A stretch of 64,000 bases of DNA from Onthophagus taurus (GCF_036711975.1 NC_091972.1:15257001-15321000), one strand, 5' to 3'. Numbered from the stretch's first letter, positions 11,897 to 25,378 are shown. Notes: generated by a model from the letters alone, not told the origin. Program-made: numbers and translations.

Positions 11897-14800
11897 TTAG
11901 TATAAGTAGTTTTTCGGGACTTCTTTGATGGGTTCTGCGCACGTTCCCAAATGTTTCATGGTTACTTCTCCTTTAGTTCTGCACGTTTCGATTTCCAAGA
12001 AGCAACTGTTACTGTAAGTTAAGCTATCTGAACCACACGTTGGGTCGTAGTAAGTTGGACATATTTTTTGGCATCCACGGAACATAAATCCGGCTATACA
12101 TCTTTTCATGGGTACCACAAATATGTGTTTCCTAAAAGAAATAATTTACGTTTGAAAATAATAACTGAAGATGATGTGATTGAAAATTACCCGCAATTTG
12201 TTCTCTTCATTTCACATTCACTTTTATAAATTTTATTGTCTGAACCGCACACGTATTGAATGACGCTATCGTCACATGTATCTTTACAAAGTGCTGTTGT
12301 TCTGCAATGTTGTTGTGGAACTTCAACTACGATTTGTCCGCATGTTTCTTTTTTTAGGTCACACTCAGATCTGGAAGAAAATATAAGAAATGAAAATAAG
12401 TAATTATTATTATGTATTTCTTTACCTATAGACATTTCCGTCAGATCCACAAACTGGTTGTGGTTCAACATGGTCACAATTTGTTGGACATGGAGTCGGT
12501 TCTCTTAAAGAAGTGCAATTTCCTACATGAGCTAATTGTACTCCTTTTAAACAGGTGGCTAGATTGAGTTGGCATTGATTGATATAAGTTCTTGCGTCTG
12601 AACCACAAACGAGATCTTGTTCTTCGTTGCATTGAATTTTCTGACACTTTGATAATCTAGCTTTACATTTATCCAAATCAACCTTAAGGACTTTGCGATT
12701 ATTTCTGAAAGAAATATTTCTCGTTATAGAAGGACGTTTTATTTGAGCTGATAAGAGGTTAATATTTTTTGCCTTACCCACAATTGAGTAGCCTTAACTC
12801 GCACTCGTTTTTGTAAATGTATCCATCGGAACCGCAAGTAGGCTTCTCGACTTCATTAACGCAACTAATAGGACAATTTAAAGAGTGGGAATGTCTTTCT
12901 TGCATCGTACAGAAAGCCATTGGGACTTCGAATACATGTTTTCCGCAGTTCTTCGTCTTCATCTTACAAACATTCGCGTAAATTTTACCATCCGATCCGC
13001 AAGCTGGTTTGTTAGATCTCCAACAAACCTCTCTGCAATGTCTTGTTGTTTGACAGTATTTCTTGTTAGTCCTAACTACTCCTTGGCTAAAAATAACGTT
13101 TAATGAGGAAAAAATTTTTTTTTAATAAAATCAATTTCCTTTATTATAAAATTAACTTACCCACAAGTGAGTAATTTCATTTGACAAGTATTCTTATAAA
13201 CATTTCCATCGCTACCGCATATAGGCCCATCTTGAGGAGCCAATTTGCAATCTATTGGACAATTTTCTCTGTGTGCACTTATGTTGTTACATGAACCTAA
13301 ATGGGATAGATCGATGCCAACCCTAAAAGAAAACGAATGCTAAAGAAAAGAAGCTAAAAGATAAAAGAAGAAAGTTAAAATGCGTGTAACATTTGCATGT
13401 CTTGTAACCAGATCTATCGGTTTCTTGTCGAAGTTATTAATACGGTTAATCCTCCGTTATTTACGTCGGGTTTTTGTTACTGAAACGCGATCCCCTTGGA
13501 AATCCACCTCGATTTACAGTTACCAGGTCGCCTGTATCACTTAGCGTGCCCGAAAGCGTGAAATTAAAAAGGATCTCGTCACGAACCTGCATATTTCGAC
13601 CTGGAGCATGCACCTGTTCAGGTATGTGCGGCCATCCGTGCCGCAAACGGGGTCTTTTTCTGTACCACACTTATGGTCGCACTTTGAACCTTGAGATCTT
13701 TGACAAACACCTGAATCTGTGGAAAGTTTAATCCCTGAAAAACGACATTTTAAATTGGTTTCATAAAGAAAAGCGTTATTTGAGAAGGTGTAATTTACCT
13801 TTACCGCACGTTTTCTTCTTCATTTCGCATATGTTGGGATATATGACACCATCCGAGCCACACACAGGATCTCCGTACGCCTGTTGTGTGCATATCCTTG
13901 GACACGATGAATCTCGTATACCAAAAGTTGCTGAAATAGCAAAAAAAAAACGGGAAAATTTATTACAGATTATTTATCGCTATTGTATCTTAATAGGTGC
14001 CGTTAGAGCACAAGTAATTTTTACGTTCGAGACAGTATCGTGACCATTAATTAGACCAAACCCACAAGCTTGCTTTGTCCTGCCTCCCCGCTATCGGCAA
14101 TCAGTGAATATCAGGAAGTTATAGTGGACCAGATATTGGTCGTTGATCTTAGCACGCAACTAAGTCCACCTTCACTTCTTTGGTTCTAATTAATCTAATC
14201 AAATAAGTAGACGTTTAGCGAGAAAAATTCGCAAATCACGCGTAACGGTACTCATTTTGTCCAAATGAAACCGTATTTACACACCCGTTTATGCTAATTG
14301 AATTGTTTGCGACCGCGATCTAGATTCTTTCAAAAAGATTAACAACACGATGAGTCTCGAACCCTATCGTCAAGATAATCACGAACACGCCATTGTTCTT
14401 TTGCACGCCGCCCGGTCCAATTACCAGGGTCTTAACGTGTTTATTTCACGTGTTTGTTGTGAGGTGTTCATCCATACGCGAAGAGAGTAATTACAGAAAA
14501 TGACATGCGGGCTCGACATGCGAGCCTAACGCGATGATATTGTCCAAGACGTAAAGAAGCGTCTTCTTCGTTATTTGCTTAATTGGTGTGGGCATTAAAC
14601 TTAGTAATTACCCGAAGGACAGGGAGATCAGCGCTAATATATACTCTTGAGTGCAATAGAAGTCATTTTGATATGCCTTGTTGAATAACTTTTTTGAGTC
14701 CTTTTAATTAAATGTATGAAAAGAAAAATTATTTTCATTAATTTATTGTAACGTATAATGTATATGAGGAAGATAGAAACATTGTGGATGCAGCTGCAAG

Positions 14801-17800
14801 ATCTAACGGTTAACTTGATTGATTTCCTTCCTTTTATAACAAAAGTGTTAATTCAATTGCAACCCGTTGCTCATTGATCTATTGGTCTAATCGATTACCT
14901 CTAGTACTTTCGATGTATTTACAGCCGTACACATTATGGATACAATCGAAAGCTATTAAGATTCAATTTCGTCTTGGGTTGTAGATCCATTAGTTTCTTC
15001 TGCGGTGGCCTCAAAGGTGCGCCGCGGAAAACCAAACGCGTTTTACCGCAAGAAAATGGGCGTAGACTACTCTGACAATGAGGGAGCCAGTGGCATACCG
15101 TTGCCCTTGTCATCACATCTATGTACCGTTGATCCCGATAAACTCCGGGCTATTTTGATTCATTAACTCATCCGGAAAAGGATCGATTGTCATGATAATA
15201 CTGACGTCATTATTAACGATTTTTCACGCTAGGCGGCTCGTGTACTGTTATAGGTCACCATATGGCGGGGTTTAAACGTGATCAAGATTTTAAACAACTG
15301 TTGCTTTAATTTTAATAACACCCACTTATAAATCATTTTCAAAAAGAGAAAAACGTTACGTTACAATGTTGTATTATAATTTAAAGAGTTCATTTCTAGT
15401 TGTGGGTTGGGCAGCACACATCATTGTTAATACATTGGTCCAGCAGAAAGGCGTTTTGTTTGTTTATTAACCCGGCGGATCTAAATATAGAGACTCGCTG
15501 CAACTTCTGCGGGCACAACCGGGTATATTAATTAGAATCTCACCTGTGACGGTAGCGGCTTATAAATACGTATAGAAATACGCTGATTACGAGCTAATGA
15601 ACTTTACGTGTATACGCAAAGCACTGTCCGTAAGAACTCCCCGTGTGATTAATGAAGTCCTAGAGTTCGTCCTCTCATCTCGCGTTGAAATAATCCATTT
15701 GGAGCAAATGAGCTTCGATACGTTAAATAATTTATTTATATTTGCTATTATTTTCTGCTTAGCAATGAAAATGTTAATAATATCAATAACAATCAATAAT
15801 GGTACAAACAAAAGATTAAAGCTAATTGAAAGCTTGCAAAGATCGAGGTCAGCTCTGACCACGCCACGGTCATCAAGATTCAGGTGGTTTGTTTATTTCT
15901 GCCATTAAAGGCTGTTCGAGAACTAAATGATTTTATTTGCACTTAACGTACCGTTAAATTAATACGCAGCCCAAACAATCAGTCGGTTAGTTGCACGTCT
16001 TGTAACCAAGCATTATTAAAAAGCTTCGGGCTATGCACCTATGAGATTACACCGCACGACCTGTCATTTTAAGATTAAACGGTACAGTTACTTGGTCTTT
16101 TTAGAAAAAAAAACCATAAAATTTCTTGTACTTGAACGGACGTCAGGAATTCTTCGTGCACCTTAGGCGTCGACGGCATAACAAGATTACGTAAGAGATG
16201 GTAACAGGACGAGTACTGCAAATCGAACGTCTTGGTACCGACAAGAGTTCCCTCTTCAAATAGCTCAACGTATCTGTCGTATCTCAAGATCGGAACTTCT
16301 TGGAATGATGTACTCGAGTCGGCTAACACGGACGCCAATTTATGCTCGTAGATAAACATCGAAAGTAATGAGCGGAAACCGGATAACAAAAAAAAACACA
16401 CTCCTATTCTGCAAGGATTTACGACCTAGCGTTGTTCATGAACACACATGCACCACAATTTAATCGAAACATACCTAGATACCCATTTCTGTAAAGAAGA
16501 TTGCAAGAGAAATCGATTCATACACCATCTGTCCAGCACTTGATTTCGCTATCTTTCTGAAGTTAAGAGGCAATCGTGTGCCACTGAAATCGAGGAGAAA
16601 ATCGGTGTTGTGAATCGATGTGATGAAAAAACGGAAACGGATGATGAAGAAAGTGGATTTATAGGACGGCTACTTCCAGAGGCATTTTATTAATGATTAA
16701 GGACAGCCAGCAAAAAGTTTTTTCTTATAATAATTTTTCTAATTACTTTCTGTTTCTGATTATGAGTGAAGATTTTTAATCGTCATTATCTGTCGTGGTT
16801 CGTTTGTTGTGGGGATTGAAAAAAATTTTTAACGGTCCCAAATTACAGTAACGTTTCTTTAAACATCCACCGCAGACGAGAAGGCGTGCAACGATCCGGC
16901 AATAATTTGCGCGACCAATTAATTGTCATGTCCAAAAACGGCAGGCCAAACGAGATATAACTGTACCTCTTTAAACATCAAAAAAATCAAAAAATCGAGC
17001 TGAGATTGTTGAACGACTGGATATTTCTCGGTTTATCGGAAATAACTATAAATAAATGATTTTAAATAGCTTGTATATGTAATAACACCGATTGTACAGT
17101 AACATTCCTTTACTACATTTACCATTTACTAGTCGGTCGTTTAGATTACAGCCCATACTTAGGCAGTGCTTAAAATAAATGAGAAATACCATTTCGAATG
17201 AATGGCGAAGCAACTCTCAGAACTGAGATATTTCTCGCGTTAATAGCAGCGGATCCATATAAGAAGACGAAGAAAATTAGAAGAATAGTTGGTATTATTA
17301 CACTGCATATAGAAACGAGACGAAGACGTTACGATAATGTGGCCATAAAAAGCTTATAATTTAACATTGATGGCTACTGCTAACTATACTGATTGTGAAT
17401 CACATCGAATCGTTTTTAGTTTCAATATTCTTGTTTTATCTTTGAAGAATAAAACATAGTATGTAACATTATTTAATTTTTTTAATTAAATAAATTATTT
17501 ATTTGAACAATAACTTTACAAATCGATTAAAACTAAAGTTACCATTACAGCCGCACGTGTCTTTAGACGACTAAACCCGAATGTTTTTAATTCTAGCTCT
17601 AGTGTTAGTTCTACTTTTAGTTCAATAAAAGTATTCAACAATTTAGAGCTGAATAACAACTAAAACTACAGCTAACACTAGAACTACGTTTCTTAAGATG
17701 GCTAAACCCAAATGTTTCTAGTTCTAGGTCTAGTGTTAGTTCTACTTTTAGTTCATTAAAAATATACAACATTCTAGAACATCGTGATTTTGCTGTATTA

Positions 17801-20800
17801 CAAATACGATCAATACGATAATATTATGACATCAAATTTAATTTTGACACGTCAAATCGATCTTGATGTTAAAATGAATCGTAAACGCCAACGCTATCAG
17901 AGTATGTAAATTCTATAACCATAAAAGGCACTGGTGGTAGCCAGGAAATGATCGTCATTGGCCAATGTACGGTATAACAGGTAGCACGCTTTCTGTGACA
18001 GAGCGATCGAATTTAATAATAATCGTGTACCGTTGAATATTCATGCGCATTTAAAATTATTATGCGCTCACGCGAGTTCTGTTACTATAGATTCCCGTTT
18101 AAGATTGCTTCCAGGAACATATTAGACGAAACACCTTTTAACGCGCGGTTACGTAATAGTTTCAGATCGTTTTTAGACTATTTCTTGTGACGATAATTTT
18201 CTGGCCCGAGGCGATTACGTGCTCGTGTATGAAGACATTTTGCCCATCACGCGATGTAATCCGATAAATAAACGCAAGAAAAAAAATCTGTTAAGGCACC
18301 CAGCGGCAGGCGAAGTTAATAATTCTTTGTTAAACGGCGCGTTTTGCATCCTAGATGGGTCGCTATTAAACGGGGATCTATTATGCAATAAAACCAGCGA
18401 GTCGTGGTGTTTTAACGTGCGTGATCGAGAACGTTACGTGAGAGGTCCTCACGCTGAAGTAGCTGCTTAATAAAACATGTGTATTTAATAAGAAAATTAC
18501 ACGCCGCTAATTTATAGGTCGGTTGGTAAAGCGCGTTACAAACAACTGGACAGGAAATGAATACGTTCAATCGTAACTTTCTGCCATGCTTTGCTTTAGA
18601 ACCATACTCAAGAAAGAAACTATGTTACTTACATCTCGAGGGCTCCTATAGAAACCGCGCTGGGTTGCTGACCTTTTTATTCGTTTTAATCGTCCGTTGG
18701 GCACGGAACGTGGAAACATTCAAACAGCAGATTAGCAGGAACGATAACCCTGAACGTTAACTAAGGTAAAGGTTAAATTATTCCTAACAAGTTTAGGGGA
18801 GCATTAGAACGTGCTCAGAATGCCTAAGAGCGGTCCACAAAAGTGTGCAACATGTCTCCGACGAATCCCTTACTCTTCGTCCACAGCTTTCCACAAGACG
18901 TGTGGGTACTTTTAAATTATCATATTCCAACCGGTCTTTTTAGATGTACGACGACTACCCGTATAAATACAAAAACTCTAAATTCAAATCACGCTTTGAT
19001 GAAAATAATTTAACTCTTGTAAAAATTGTGACAACAAAATACATATAAAGAGGTATAATTAACAAAAAGAACGAAGAAATCGCTATTAAACGGGGTATCT
19101 CAAGAATAATATCTTCAAGAATGAATGTTTCAAGTTAATGGAGATATTTAAAGAGTTTAGTTAAATTTAATTTAGAATGATTTAAATGTTGAGTGAAATT
19201 TGTCCATTTAAGTTAAAAGGTCCTGGCCAAAAAACCTTGAATATGAAGTAAAGGATCATCATAGGCACCAATTTGAGAAGTCTTTTTTGGAACCATCGAT
19301 AATGTAGAGACAATCGAAGATGAAGATCGGCAAATAAAACTGTATCATAAAATACTACTTTTAGAAGACTTTCGCCAGTGCAATTCCACACAATTTCTTG
19401 CAGTTTAAAACTTTAAACTCAGAGCAGATCACAAATATCACACAAACCAAGACTTTGTGGAACCACGTAACACCAAACTCACTTTGCTTGAGTCGAATGG
19501 AATGACAACCTCGACCGATTTCGTAGTTGTCGCACGCCCAACATTTTACAAATACCAAGACTTTGTAAAACCACGTAAGACCAAGCTCACCTTGCTTAAG
19601 ATAAATAGAAGAAATAATCTCGGCCGACTTCGTAGACGTTGGCCGCCTAACATATCATAAACGCCAAGACTCTGTAAAACCACGTAAGAGTAAGCTTACC
19701 TTGCTTGCGACAAATGGTAGAAATAACCTCGGCCGACTTCGAAGACGTCGGCCGCCCCAAGTATCACAAACACCAATACAATATATGTAAAACCTTTTTG
19801 TTTCGTGTTCTTTTGCAGAGAGAAGACTGAGAGAATACTTAACACTCTTTACAGACTAACTAGATACGTCTGTCTATTGATTTCAGCAGATTAGATAGTC
19901 TAGATTGCTGGGAAAAGGCATTGGTCCTGGCTAAAATCCTGAATATGAGGTAAAGGATCATCATAGGCACCAATTTGAGAAGTCTTTTTTGAAACCATCG
20001 ATAATGTAGAGACAATCGAAGATGAAGATTGGCAAATAAAACTGTATCATAAAATACTAATGGTAGAAGACTTTTGCCAGTGCAATTCCACACAATTTCT
20101 TGCAGTTTAAAACTTTAAACTTAGGGCAGATCACAAGTATCACAAAAACCAAGACTTTGTGAAACCACGTAATACCAAATTCACTTTGCTTGAGTCGAAT
20201 GGAAAGATAATCTCGGCCGATTTCGTAGTTGTCGCACGCCCAACATTTTACAAATGCCAAGACTTTGTAAAACCACCTAAGACCAAGCTCACCTTGCTTA
20301 AGACAAATGGTAGAAATAATCTCGGCCGACTTCGTAGACGTCAGCCGCCTAATGTATCATAAACGCCAAGACTTTGTAAAACCACGTAAGAATAAGCTTA
20401 CCTTGCTTGAGATAAACTTTTCTCTGCCATTCTTCAATATACTTTATGTTGAAATGTGAAACCTGATTCGATATGATCTACTCATCATAGAAACTCGATT
20501 GATTTAGCACCTAAATGTACAATTTTCTAAGATTCCATTTCAGTTGATTAAGTTAAAGCAGTTTATGAATCAATTAGTGCTGATTTGAACCTTATAAAAC
20601 GGGGTGTCAAACAATTTGTCATAGCAGGTATTTCAGCTGCCTATTCTTTTGAAATTTGTTCCGCATAAGAAAATAGCGAAACCAGAATATACAAAGAACT
20701 TATTCTCTATGTAACTATGAAACCGAGTTATGATTACTCAAGAAATGCAAACTGAAGAAAGGTAACGACCAAAGTTTAAACTCGTTCAACTCTTTATGTA

Positions 20801-23800
20801 ACTTTCATGTAAAGTCTAGCTACAAAAGAATCAGAATAAGCAAGTTAAAACAATATTTCCAGAATAAGCACTGCACTTGAGCTATAAGTGCTCCTGGTAA
20901 AAACAGGATAAAACAGTTTAAATGGTATTTTGAAGGGAAAACTATCTGATAGCAATGGTATGCCCCAAAGAAGAACTTAGCTTAACTTAAATTTAACTAT
21001 TTATGCTGGCGTCTATAATGCTGTTAGTTGTTCTAAACTTAATTAGTCATGCTACAGTTGTGAGTGTCATGCTATTTTTATGTGCAAAATGTCTGCGTTA
21101 GAGTTAGAGCGATATTAAGGTATAATATGTATTACATGAAGACACAAAAATAGCACAAAAATAGTTGCGTTCTTGTAACATTTGTGGTGGTGAAATGAAA
21201 CTTTCGTCACTCAAACGGATCTCTAACCAAGATAAGTCATAGCTCTACGATAAGTCTATGTTGCAACACTTGTTCAGTTACACTGCAAAGATGGATTGTT
21301 TCCATTTTTTTAGATAGAGTTAGCAAGATAAGCTCTTGATGATGTTTTCTTAGTGATATACTTAAATTTCTCCTGCTCCTATGAAGAAAGTTTATATAAA
21401 TAAGGAATCAAATATGCTGAACTAAAGTATAAACTCTAAAATTAATAGCATTATCTCTACTCGTATTATGTGTATGTGAGTAGATAGCTATAGAAAATTA
21501 TATTATACTCTAGGAGATAATGCTCAAGCAAGATATTAAGTTTATCACAATAAACAGCAAAAAAAAAGTTCGTCTTCCTCATCTGCATAAAATACGATGG
21601 TTCATTTTACCTAACTAATTTGAATTTAGCTTGATGTACTTATTTGAAAATGCCATTGGCTATTTGTCATTTTCCAGATTGAGTTGAATTGATAAATGAC
21701 TGAGTCTGCTTATAGTTAATCACATTCATCAGCGATTTTCCGTCGATCTACGAAACGACATCGTTTATATCTTACTACGTCACGACAAGCTCTCGACGGG
21801 CTTTTATAACAAATAGCCCTCGTAGACTTTGAGTATGGATTTAAAATCAACCGTGAGATCCATTCAACCATACGGCATTACGAGATTAACGTCGTGAGAG
21901 ATTTTGAATCACCTTTTGTAAAGGAGATTCCGTTTACGTCAATTTCAAAAGTGGAAACAAATTTCTTAAATTGGATTTGCAGTTAATAACGAATAAAATG
22001 ACTTAATACGAGAATTTAATGGTGAACGAGAGTGCACTTGTGAAGTGTAATTTCTCCTAGGGAACTCGTTGTTGTGGGTTGGACGTAGCAGCCAGTTGAA
22101 CGTTTAATTGTGAGACCAATTACCGTTTAAGAGTGTTGCATATTCGAGTAAGAAAGTAACCACTCGACGGCGGGTTCAAGTTCGGACAAGTTCGCCGCGT
22201 CACCTTGACATGAGAACGACCGGACGACGTGCGTTACGTAAGGGGTCTCTGCGCAAATGCCCTCGTCCTTTGCTTTCTGCACGACTACTATCTCTTCTCG
22301 TCGTCTTTCGAGGTGCATTCCGAGCATGCACCTGAGCTCAGCAGGACGATTTTTAATAATAATATATTCCACGTTGCTTACCGACTACGTTCGCTTTACG
22401 ACTTTTGACACATAAAGATCATTTTTGTTATGTATCACGTAAATTCTACAAAATTTCTTAGGGTTATTATTATTCTACTGTTTTAAAGCAGTAAAGAAAA
22501 ATACAACAAAAGATAATGTTTGTGTAGTTAAAAATACAGCCGTGAGTTTGCAGGTGTGAAAGTGCTCGAAGTGGAAAAAGTACCGTCTTAATTGTCACGG
22601 GTAACAGTACTGTCGCGGTCGCAAAACGGAATTTGCTCGGTTGGGAACAGTAGGGAATGCCGTAATTGCCGTGGACGAGGGCCGGATGTCGACTTGATTC
22701 GATGACAAAAGCGGAGGACTTTGTCGGAACGATAAAAGATATCTTGAAAGCTTACAGACTTGTGCGCCTTCTCTTATTTAGTGATTTGTCACTTGTCATT
22801 CTATTAAAATCTTCATTAAGTATCTTCTTTGTTGCACATAAAAATAATATTTATTAATTAAGGCCATATCAAATATTCCAACCATCTCTTTTTTACTTAT
22901 TTATTTATAATTACATGAAATAACATAAACGTTATTGAAATCGAATATATCGCGGTTATTGATGTATGGTGAAACGCTTTCTCTCAAAAGCAATTACAGT
23001 TTGACCGATTCTCCTACATTCGTATCTACTACGTGCATCGTCGTGTGACACTTTGATTTCTCTAAACGAAGGTTCTCCAGAAATTCGTTTCCTCTTTATG
23101 TTAATTTGATAATTAAGGTTTCTGCCGTTAACACACTTAACATTAAAATTGACGCCTAAAAAAGTGTTTATCGTCTATTTGCGGTAAATTTAACATCTTG
23201 TAATTGATTAGTATGAGTTCTGGAAGTGGAGTGATTTTAATTCGTTCGACAAAAAAAAATCAGACGAGTGGAACTAATCAATGGAATTGTACAGAAATGA
23301 GCAAATTGAATTAGATTACAAGAAGTCTTGAGCGATGGTGTTGTTGACCTCTGATTGTAAATTAACGCTGAAAGACTGGGAAGTACGTAATGGAACCGAA
23401 CGTTTAACCTCTAACTTGACCCTGTTTGATTAATTATCGTAGATAGTGTTTCTTCGTCTCGAAGAAAGTACGGATTAGCGAATAGTTTCAATTAGTAGTT
23501 AATTGCCCGCATTATTACATTCATACAATTAATTAATAACTGTTAATGTAGTGAATAACGAAGATTTTCTCACGTTTATTGCGCACTCACAGGCAAAAAC
23601 CTTGTCTATAGCGAATTTACAAATTTAAGCTCGGCATCTCCGCCAATCTTTCAGCGAGATCTAATTTTTTGTTAAATAAGCGGGATGGGTACTTCGGTGA
23701 CCGTTTTTATTATTACTTTTTTATATTTCTTTCCAACTCGGTACCTGAACTGAGTTATTGTTGTAATGCAATGACCAAAACGCGAAGTATTGTTCAAATT

Positions 23801-25378
23801 CTTGGTATTTCAGAATCGCTTTACCATTGAATTAAAACCATTTTTTTTATCATGATAAAGTTTTAAATATCATTTTAAAATTATTGTGTTATTCTCGTCG
23901 ATTTGTTATTCAATAACCGCCCATTTAGAGTTGTTTAAATTGAATTTGCGTATCTGCACGCCTTTATATTTTACGATTGTATTTGTCGAGGTGTACATCT
24001 GACCACATTGTATCCGAAGGGCGTCGAACGTAAATCCAGAACGATCGTCCAGGCGATAAATCAGAATAATAGCCGAGCTCTTCAGCCTCGCGTGTCGCGC
24101 CGGACGAAAGTCCCGAAGATTTACAATTGGTACTGAGTAATTTATTCACTTACCAGCTCTCGTAATAACCAATTAGCTGAACGAAAATTGAAAAAAGTTT
24201 TGCTAAAAACCGCCACCCCTTGTCATTCATCTACATATTACCGGAGCGGCTGCGGAGCTTTTAGCATAAATTAAAGCTCCTTGTATCGCATACGATATGT
24301 AGTACCCATTCGCGGCCGCATTGTGCCGCCCCGCTTCGAGTGGTTTATTTGCCAGACCGAAGGAGATTACGTTTAATTGCGGTGTGTCGGCACACGGAGG
24401 AGACGGAAATGGCAATGGGGATATTTTACACATCGAGATTCTACTGACATTAATGAATCACTTTGTTCTCACGTTAGTTGTCTTTAGGCGTTTCTACAAT
24501 TTTGTTAAAAAAAATTGTTTTCTAGTTACCAATATAAATTTATCTTTTCGCTGTAGAATTTTTCTACAGGTGTTTACATAAAACGAAGCAGCTAGGAGTC
24601 ATGTTGGATGTTTTATTACCGTATAAGCTAGCGAAAACGATTAAAATCTAATTGGTGGCCATAAAACATCCTGCACATTTCTTCGCTGCGATATGTTCCA
24701 AGATGTATCTTGAGCAGTAACCTTTGCGTCCCATTCGAGCAACTAGATTACTAATAACTGGTAATAATCATACATTATCAACATGGTCTGGTAACAACGG
24801 CTAATAGTTAAGGCGAGCAGAAAGCCGCGCCGTAAAGTACCAGTCCAGTATCTCTTCCTGTAGAGATAGGCAATTAGTTTTATGCTTTCTGTCTGGCCAT
24901 AGTTATTTTTTGACTCATCCGTTCTTTCTGAACGTCGTTAAGAGACAGATAATTAAGCGGCAATCGCGTTGGTAATTAGGTTTGCCGGTTGATTGCCTAT
25001 GAAAAAAAGACAATACCAACACGTCTAGGGTCATTAAGTATTAATTTCGCGCGGGATGCGATGCATCTACGTTTTTGTGACGGGTAACTTTTGTTAATAA
25101 ATCTCGGCAATAACATCTATTATCGGGAAAATCAATTTATGTTGCATGTGCACACCCGGAAGTTATCAGATTTTAAAAATAAAAATGATTATAGATAAAA
25201 CGATTAATGAATCTTGTTGCATAACGAGTAAACAATTATATCCCGTGACTCAAACAGAAACTGGAAAACATTAATTGACAAAAATAACAAATTCTTAGAA
25301 ATTTATTAAAAACTTACTTGGCATTTTTAAGGAAACGAGGGCTATCACGATAGTACACAAGATGATGGCTCGGTCCAT
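11897..25378 (-). CDS. Secreted nine-domain Kazal protein (8 exons)
   Basis: Modelled minus-strand exons are 25318-25378, 13799-13930, 13587-13734, 13161-13322, 12778-13086, 12426-12704, 12191-12370 and 11897-12131. They total 1506 nt (501 aa), with every splice phase agreeing and GT-AG borders. Exon 1 encodes a signal peptide ([20 protein letters not shown]); the rest encodes nine Kazal domains, each with a C-G-(S/T)-D-x-x-x-Y core. Cys1 and Cys2 are only three residues apart in most domains (CPRIC, CPIDC, CREVC, CPISC, CKDTC), the atypical or agrin/follistatin-like spacing. At the P1 position (Cys2+2), domain 4 has Arg and domain 3 Leu; the others have Gln, Thr, Asn, Glu, His, Asp and Thr, so most domains look unlikely to inhibit trypsin. 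Introns of phase 2 repeatedly fall right after the Cys-Gly of Cys5. Kazal identity is certain; use of the far 5' exon is inferred, and extra exons in the long intron cannot be excluded. Confidence 0.85.
13931..17540. other. Long Kazal intron, proximal part
   Basis: No exon is supported. Blocks with higher GC at 13990-14640 and 14900-15650 contrast with AT-rich stretches around them and might be regulatory. ORFs at 15597-15908 (plus) and 16075-16401 (minus) show no family likeness. Confidence 0.4.
17541..17780. repeat. Inverted and direct repeat built on CTAGTGTTAGTTCTAC
   Basis: A segment reading TCTAGTGTTAGTTCTACTTT occurs at about 17600 and 17730, with its reverse complement (CTAACACTAGAACTACG) between them near 17670. 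A related but diverged copy is at 38105-38165. It looks like a short foldback element family. Confidence 0.55.
17781..19190. other. Long Kazal intron, no exon seen
   Basis: Mixed-GC sequence with no recognised gene. The 15-base word CGCTATTAAACGGGG occurs at 18361 and again at 19081, perhaps part of a further duplication. Confidence 0.35.
19190..20420. repeat. Duplicated block of about 700 bp with internal tandem units of about 109 bp
   Basis: The word AAGGATCATCATAGGCACC is at 19251 and again at 19953, an offset of 702. Most of each block matches the other closely. Within the first block, CCAAGACTxTGT repeats at 19447, 19555 and 19664 (period 108-109), each followed by AAACCACGTAAxAxxAAxCT and CTCGGCCGACTTCG. 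The second block repeats the same pattern to about 20410. Short ORFs across it are repeat artefacts. Confidence 0.85.
20421..25317. other. Long Kazal intron, distal part
   Basis: No exon is supported. Notable GC-raised islands lie at 22120-22380, 23990-24130 and 24235-24430 in otherwise AT-rich DNA. The first carries an 81-codon open frame on minus without a convincing start. They may be regulatory DNA or unrecognised exons. Confidence 0.35.
25318..25378 (-). CDS. Signal-peptide exon of the Kazal gene
   Basis: ATG at 25376-25378 opens 20 codons with a Lys/Arg-poor hydrophobic core. The exon ends at a consensus donor (A|GTAAGT) in phase 1. The first Kazal exon at 13930 needs exactly phase 1 from upstream, and no other minus-strand signal-peptide exon was seen between 13931 and 25317. 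Joining them gives a Thr at the junction and an unbroken frame through all nine domains. No transcript evidence is available, so the link is inference. Confidence 0.65.

Noticed and set aside
13474..14043. Plus-strand ORFs over 13.5-14.0 kb
   Set aside because: They are antisense shadows of the Kazal exons, whose minus-strand reading gives in-phase domains with proper splice sites.
15597..15908. 103-codon plus ORF
   Set aside because: Composition unlike the real exons and overlapped by another open frame on minus; no recognisable domain.
16075..16401. 108-codon minus ORF in the Kazal intron
   Set aside because: No family likeness, no splice sites in phase with the gene, and plausible by chance in this length of DNA.
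22127..22372. 81-codon minus frame in a GC-raised island
   Set aside because: Starts only at GTG, has no family match and no phase-consistent splice pair with the Kazal exons; kept only as part of a possible regulatory island.
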